A stretch of DNA of 64,000 bases from VXNE01 sp963668365 (GTDB lineage: Bacteria > Pseudomonadota > Gammaproteobacteria > Pseudomonadales > Azotimanducaceae), in NCBI GenBank assembly GCA_963668365.1, contig OY764266.1, positions 1,240,001 through 1,304,000 on the forward strand, read 5' to 3'. Position numbers and translations under genes: made by a program. This document shows, in pieces, positions 60,776-64,000 of this stretch (position 1 is its first letter; the number at the start of each line of letters is the position of its first letter). The notes beneath the pieces are model-generated. The model worked only from the letters and a program-made list of their open reading frames with translations. It was not told where the DNA came from and searched no databases.

Positions 60776-63224
60776 CTAGGCCTGCCCGTGCCCCACAAGT
60801 ATCTGCTGGACTTCAAGATGCCGTTGCGCTACGGTACGCGGCATGGAGGTTCAGACCCAGGTTGGAGGTCGCCTGCGGGCTGACATTGGCCAGCTTCAAG
60901 ACGTGCTGAACACGGCGGTTTCGGAGGGTGTCACGGGGCTCGGGCAGGTTGCCGATCGGGTGTGCGAGGCGTTCGAGCTGCGCGACGGGCGCGGCCGTCT
61001 GCAGCGCGCGAGTTGCTGCCGGGCATTGCGCGGGCTGGAGGCGGCGGGTCAGGTCGCGCTACCGGCGCCGCGAAGGGTGGGCGGTGCTGGGCGCGGACCG
61101 CGCCAGCTTGCGGAGTGCGTGGCGCCGGCCAGGGATGTCCCCGGCGAGGCGGGTGAGTTGCGAGAGCTTGCGCTGATTCGGGTCGACAGCGACGAACATC
61201 GCCTGATCTGGAATACCCTGATGGCGCGCGAGCACCCGCGTGGTGCGGGTCCTTTCGTCGGCCATCAGTTGCGCTATCTGGTCGGCTCGGCGCATGGCTG
61301 GCTGGGGGCGGTGGGGTTCGCGGCCTCGGCGCGGCGGCTGCGGGCTCGCGACGCCTGGATCGGCTGGGACGATGCGCGCCGCCGCGCGCGGCTGCATCGC
61401 GTGGCGGGGTTGTGCCGGTTTCTGATTCGTCCCGGCGTCCGCTGCCGCAACCTGGCCTCGCATGTGCTGGGCCGGGTGGTGCGGCGGGTGGGCGAGGACT
61501 TCGAGCGCCTGCACGGTTACCGGCCCTGGCTGCTGGAGACGTTCGTCGACGAGCGCGAGCACACGGGGGCGAGCTTTCGCGCGGCGAACTGGGTGCGGGT
61601 CGGCGCGACGCGCGGGCGCGGGCGCCAGGACCGTGCCCATGCCGCCCGCGAGACACCCAAGGCGGTGTATCTGTACGAACTCGACCGGGTCTGGCGGCGG
61701 CGTCTCGCGGCGCCGCCGCCCGCGGCGCTGGCGCCCGGCGAGGGGCTCGACGCCGCGTCCTGGGCGGCCAACGAGTTCGGCGGCGCGCCCCTGGGCGACG
61801 CCCGCCTGAGCGCGCGCCTGGTCGAGAGCGCGCGGCATATGGCACAGTGTCCGATGCGCGCCATCACCGGCGCCACGAACGGAGCGCGCGCCTTGGTCAA
61901 GGGACACTACCGGCTCATCGATCAACCCGCCGACGGCGAGGTGACGGTGGCGAACATTCTCAAGCCGCACCGCGAGCGCACGTTGCGGCGCCTGCGCTCG
62001 GAGTCCACGGTCCTGTGCATTCAGGACGCCACCACGTTGAACTTCGCCCGCCGCGGGCGAACGCAAGGGCTGGGGACGATCGGCTCGAACCAGACCGGCG
62101 CGGCGGTGCGCGGCCTGCATCTGCACGCGACCCTGGCGGTCAATGACGAGGGGACGCCGCTGGGCGTGCTGCGCGCCGGGTTCGACGCCCCGGCGCCCGC
62201 CGGTCCCGAGGCGCGCGCTCGCAAGCCGCGCGAGGCGCGCAAGTCGTTTCGCTGGATCGAGGGGTTGCGCGACTGTGCCGAGGCGGCCCGGGAACTGCCC
62301 GACACCCGCGTGGTGTGCGCCATGGACCGCGAGGCCGACTTCCTGGACCTGTTCGTCGAACGGCGCGAGCATGCCCCGACGGTCGAGTTGCTGGTGCGCG
62401 CCAAGGTCGACCGCGTCCTGGGGCGGGTTACCGACGACGACGGCAACCCGGTCTCGCGGCGCCTGTTCGAGACGATGCGCAACGCCCGGGTGCGCGGCGC
62501 CTGCACCGTCGAGGTCACGCGGCAAAGCGCGCGCGCCAAGGCCAGCAAGCGGGCCGGAAAGACCAAGCGCCCCGCCCGCTCGGCCGAGATGACGCTGCGC
62601 TACGAGCCGGTCGCGCTGCCGTGCCCCGGGGCGGCGCCGGTCGAGGTGTGGGTGGTGCACGCCCGCGAGGAGCAGCCGCCCGCGAACGCCAAGCCGCTGG
62701 AGTGGTTCGTGCTCACCACCCTGCCCGTGACCGGCGTCGACGACGCGCGGCGCATCCTCCACTACTACGCCATGCGCTGGCGCATCGAGGACTACTTCCG
62801 CATCCTCAAATCCGGCTGCAAGGTCGAGGAACTGCAGCACCACACCGCCGAGCGCCTCGAGCGCGCCATCGCCATCAACATGGTCGTCGGCTGGCGCATC
62901 CAACTGATGCTCCGTCTCGGCCGCGAGATGCCCGAGTTGCCCCCCGAATTGCTGTTCTCCGACATCGAACTGCGCGTGCTCGCCGCCTTCGCCCGCTCGC
63001 GCAACCTCGACCCGCCCTCGCAGCTCGGCGAGACCGTGCAACTGCTCGCGCGCCTCGGCGGCTGGCTCGGCCGCACGCGCGACCCACCCGGCGCGCAACT
63101 CCTGTGGCATGGCCACATCCAGCTCACATACATGACCATCGGTTTCCAACTACGCGACGAACTCGGATGATTTCACCAGCATGACAGAGTCCAGCGAACA
63201 CTTGTGGGGCACGGGCAGGTCTAG
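60776..63224 (+). mobile_element. IS4/Tn5-type element with DUF4338-transposase fusion
   Basis: About 2.45 kb bounded by 37-bp inverted repeats with four mismatches (60776-60812, and 63188-63224 reversed), both containing CCTGCCCGTGCCCCACAAGT. It encodes one long transposase. No matching direct repeat of the expected 9 bp is visible at the two ends; the flanks belong to two different truncated genes. Confidence 0.8.
60843..63170 (+). CDS. IS4-family (Tn5-like) transposase with N-terminal DUF4338 (DruA-like) domain
   Basis: 775 residues. The N-terminal about 300 contain a DUF4338 domain: IWNTLMAREHPRGAGPFVGH, QLRYLVGSAHGWLGAVGFAA, RCRNLASHVLGRVVRRVGED. The second part is a Tn5/IS4 transposase: WAANEFGGAPLGDARLSARL, YRLIDQPADGEVTVANIL, first Asp in VLCIQDATTLNF, second Asp in RVVCAMDREADFLDLF, and the YREK-like Glu in MRWRIEDYFRILKSGCKVEE. 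DUF4338 also occurs as DruA in the Druantia defence system, but here it is part of a transposase, a recurrent fusion. Confidence 0.88.
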   Translation: MEVQTQVGGRLRADIGQLQDVLNTAVSEGVTGLGQVADRVCEAFELRDGRGRLQRASCCRALRGLEAAGQVALPAPRRVGGAGRGPRQLAECVAPARDVPGEAGELRELALIRVDSDEHRLIWNTLMAREHPRGAGPFVGHQLRYLVGSAHGWLGAVGFAASARRLRARDAWIGWDDARRRARLHRVAGLCRFLIRPGVRCRNLASHVLGRVVRRVGEDFERLHGYRPWLLETFVDEREHTGASFRAANWVRVGATRGRGRQDRAHAARETPKAVYLYELDRVWRRRLAAPPPAALAPGEGLDAASWAANEFGGAPLGDARLSARLVESARHMAQCPMRAITGATNGARALVKGHYRLIDQPADGEVTVANILKPHRERTLRRLRSESTVLCIQDATTLNFARRGRTQGLGTIGSNQTGAAVRGLHLHATLAVNDEGTPLGVLRAGFDAPAPAGPEARARKPREARKSFRWIEGLRDCAEAARELPDTRVVCAMDREADFLDLFVERREHAPTVELLVRAKVDRVLGRVTDDDGNPVSRRLFETMRNARVRGACTVEVTRQSARAKASKRAGKTKRPARSAEMTLRYEPVALPCPGAAPVEVWVVHAREEQPPANAKPLEWFVLTTLPVTGVDDARRILHYYAMRWRIEDYFRILKSGCKVEELQHHTAERLERAIAINMVVGWRIQLMLRLGREMPELPPELLFSDIELRVLAAFARSRNLDPPSQLGETVQLLARLGGWLGRTRDPPGAQLLWHGHIQLTYMTIGFQLRDELG

Positions 63225-63683
63225 CCAGCGCTCGGCGGACATCTCCCCGAGCTTGCAGGCCAGATAGTCGAACGTCAGGTAGGTGCGGCGTTCGGTGCCA
63301 AGCGCGAGGGACGCGGGCGCAGTGGCGGCGTCGCGCAGGAAGATCACCACCGGAACCACGCGGTCGGTGTCGAACAGCTCGGCGAGGTCGAGGCAATAGT
63401 GGGCCAACCGGAGCAACGAGAACTTTTGCGAGTTGGACTCTTCTTCCAACGCGAAGACGATGGCCTCGCGGTGGCCGTCGGGCCATTCCGCCAGCAGCGG
63501 CGCGTCGAGTTCGCGGAAGCGTTCGCCGAGGCGCTCCTGCAGTTGTTCCTGTCGTATGGGGATGACCCTCGCGACGTCTTGCGGCTGGGGCGCTTCCTCG
63601 GCGGCGAAGAACGCCAGCGCGTCGCGTGGATAGTCCAAAATCAGGTTCTTGAAGTTCTGGTCGTGGCTGATGGCGTTCGCCAT
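63150..63683 (-). pseudogene. Rpn-type PD-(D/E)XK nuclease, C-terminus replaced by IS end
   Basis: The N-terminal about 153 residues (MANAISHDQNFKNLILDYPR, HREAIVFALEEESNSQKFSL, VVPVVIFLRD, LTFDYLACKLGEMSAERW) resemble Rpn/PDDEXK-family transposase-like nucleases: Asp in EWPDGH, then Glu in ALEEES. From LDLPVPHKC on, the frame is IS terminal-repeat sequence, so the native C-terminal part is missing. Probably non-functional. Confidence 0.75.
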
Positions 63684-63845
63684 GCGAGTTGCGCCCTTGT
63701 GGGTTCTACTACAGGATCGGTCAAGCGCTGGTGGCTACGCCACGGGTGATCGCTGATTTCCTGGTGCGTTATCGCCCCCTGATCCGGTCAGCCGGAACCT
63801 CGCTATCGATTTCACCGAATGGTCCGCGATTTGCGGCCCACGAGA
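63684..63845. other. short intergenic stretch
   Basis: About 160 bases between the nuclease start and the end of the sulfotransferase gene. A small hairpin GTGGCTACGCCAC lies at about 63731. Nothing else was recognised. Confidence 0.3.
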
Positions 63846-64000
63846 CTACCGGATGACGGTGCCAGCTTGCGGCGTGCCCACGACCTCGATCAGCGGCCCA
63901 AGGTGCTTCTCGTAGCGTTTCCAGCGGTCGACAGAGACCTTGTAGACCGGGTGCCTGACCTGGATGCTGCTTGGACTCATGACGGCCCGGGTGTTCTTGT
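63846..64000 (-). CDS. sulfotransferase family protein, C-terminal end only
   Basis: The minus strand entering from the right edge reads KNTRAVMSPSSIQVRHPVYK then VSVDRWKRYEKHLGPLIEVV and stops at TAG 63846-63848. The pattern SIQVRxPVY-x3-VxRWKRYEKHL is the conserved end of bacterial sulfotransferase / TPR-sulfotransferase proteins (substrate-binding tail). Most of the gene lies beyond the window. Confidence 0.75.
   Translation of the reverse strand, partial: KNTRAVMSPSSIQVRHPVYKVSVDRWKRYEKHLGPLIEVVGTPQAGTVIR

Noticed and set aside
60843..61700. DUF4338 (DruA-like) domain as a Druantia defence system
   Set aside because: The domain is fused to a Tn5-like transposase within an element with inverted ends, and no other Druantia genes are present.
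61059..63149. 696-codon minus-strand frame over the IS4-type transposase
   Set aside because: Shadow frame opposite a well-supported transposase; repetitive Arg/Gly/His composition.

Overview
The window is GC-rich, densely packed DNA from what is most likely a heterotrophic, probably marine gammaproteobacterium. Support for this placement: two TonB-dependent receptors plus a relic of a third, an RND efflux pair, a FecI/FecR signalling module, a rhombosortase with its target lipoprotein, three sulfatases, and repeated phytanoyl-CoA/TauD-type dioxygenases with MaoC/enoyl-CoA-hydratase-type enzymes. The organism is inferred from gene content only. I saw no rRNA, tRNA or CRISPR array.

Layout. 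1-3.6 kb: TauD dioxygenase (cut by the window edge), alpha/beta hydrolase, SnoaL/NTF2-like protein, ADP-ribosylglycohydrolase. 3.6-5.1 kb: rhombotarget lipoprotein and rhombosortase (minus). 5.4-10.6 kb: TonB receptor with a clear terminator, then a DUF3604 protein. 10.6-16 kb: defence-like island with a 1338-residue NACHT-type ATPase carrying a C-terminal PD-(D/E)XK nuclease motif, translationally coupled to a frameshifted AAA/DUF4143 ATPase, next to a relic HigBA pair. 16-19.6 kb: two sulfatases (one frameshifted), a DUF2141 protein and a glutathione-transferase relic. 19.9-22.3 kb: HigB/HigA-ImmA-like toxin-antitoxin operon split by a 0.3-kb MITE-like element, and a stub of a defence-type HNH/DUF3883 gene. 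22.4-26.6 kb: RND adaptor and pump. 26.9-33.7 kb: ECF sigma, FecR, STN-containing TonB receptor and peptide-type solute-binding protein, reading as one cell-surface-signalling uptake locus. 33.8-37.4 kb: transglutaminase/TPR lipoprotein, divergent sugar isomerase and sulfatase. 37.6-46.5 kb: second AAA/DUF4143 ATPase, PhyH dioxygenase, an ectB-type aminotransferase interrupted by a complete ISKra4-type element with a 9-bp target duplication, and a PEP-utilising enzyme. 46.6-57.5 kb: PIN/DUF3368 toxin-antitoxin pair, PhyH-HEAT fusion, epoxide hydrolase stub, TPR-thioredoxin-DsbD-like protein, hydroxyacid dehydrogenase, third AAA/DUF4143 ATPase, SDR, a PhyH protein carrying two in-frame 45-bp palindromic repeats, Nudix hydrolase, MaoC-like dehydratase. 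57.5-64 kb: hypothetical protein, TonB-receptor relic, enoyl-CoA hydratase and a truncated second one, a fourth truncated AAA/DUF4143 ATPase, an IS4-type element with a DUF4338 N-terminus, a truncated Rpn-type nuclease and the end of a sulfotransferase.

Overall, catabolic and uptake genes are interspersed with mobile, toxin-antitoxin and defence genes and with many gene relics (GST, SDR, TonB receptor, epoxide hydrolase, enoyl-CoA hydratase, HigBA). The best candidates for a new system are the NACHT-nuclease gene with its coupled DUF4143 ATPase, and the short palindromic repeat found both in the MITE-like element and in frame inside a dioxygenase gene.
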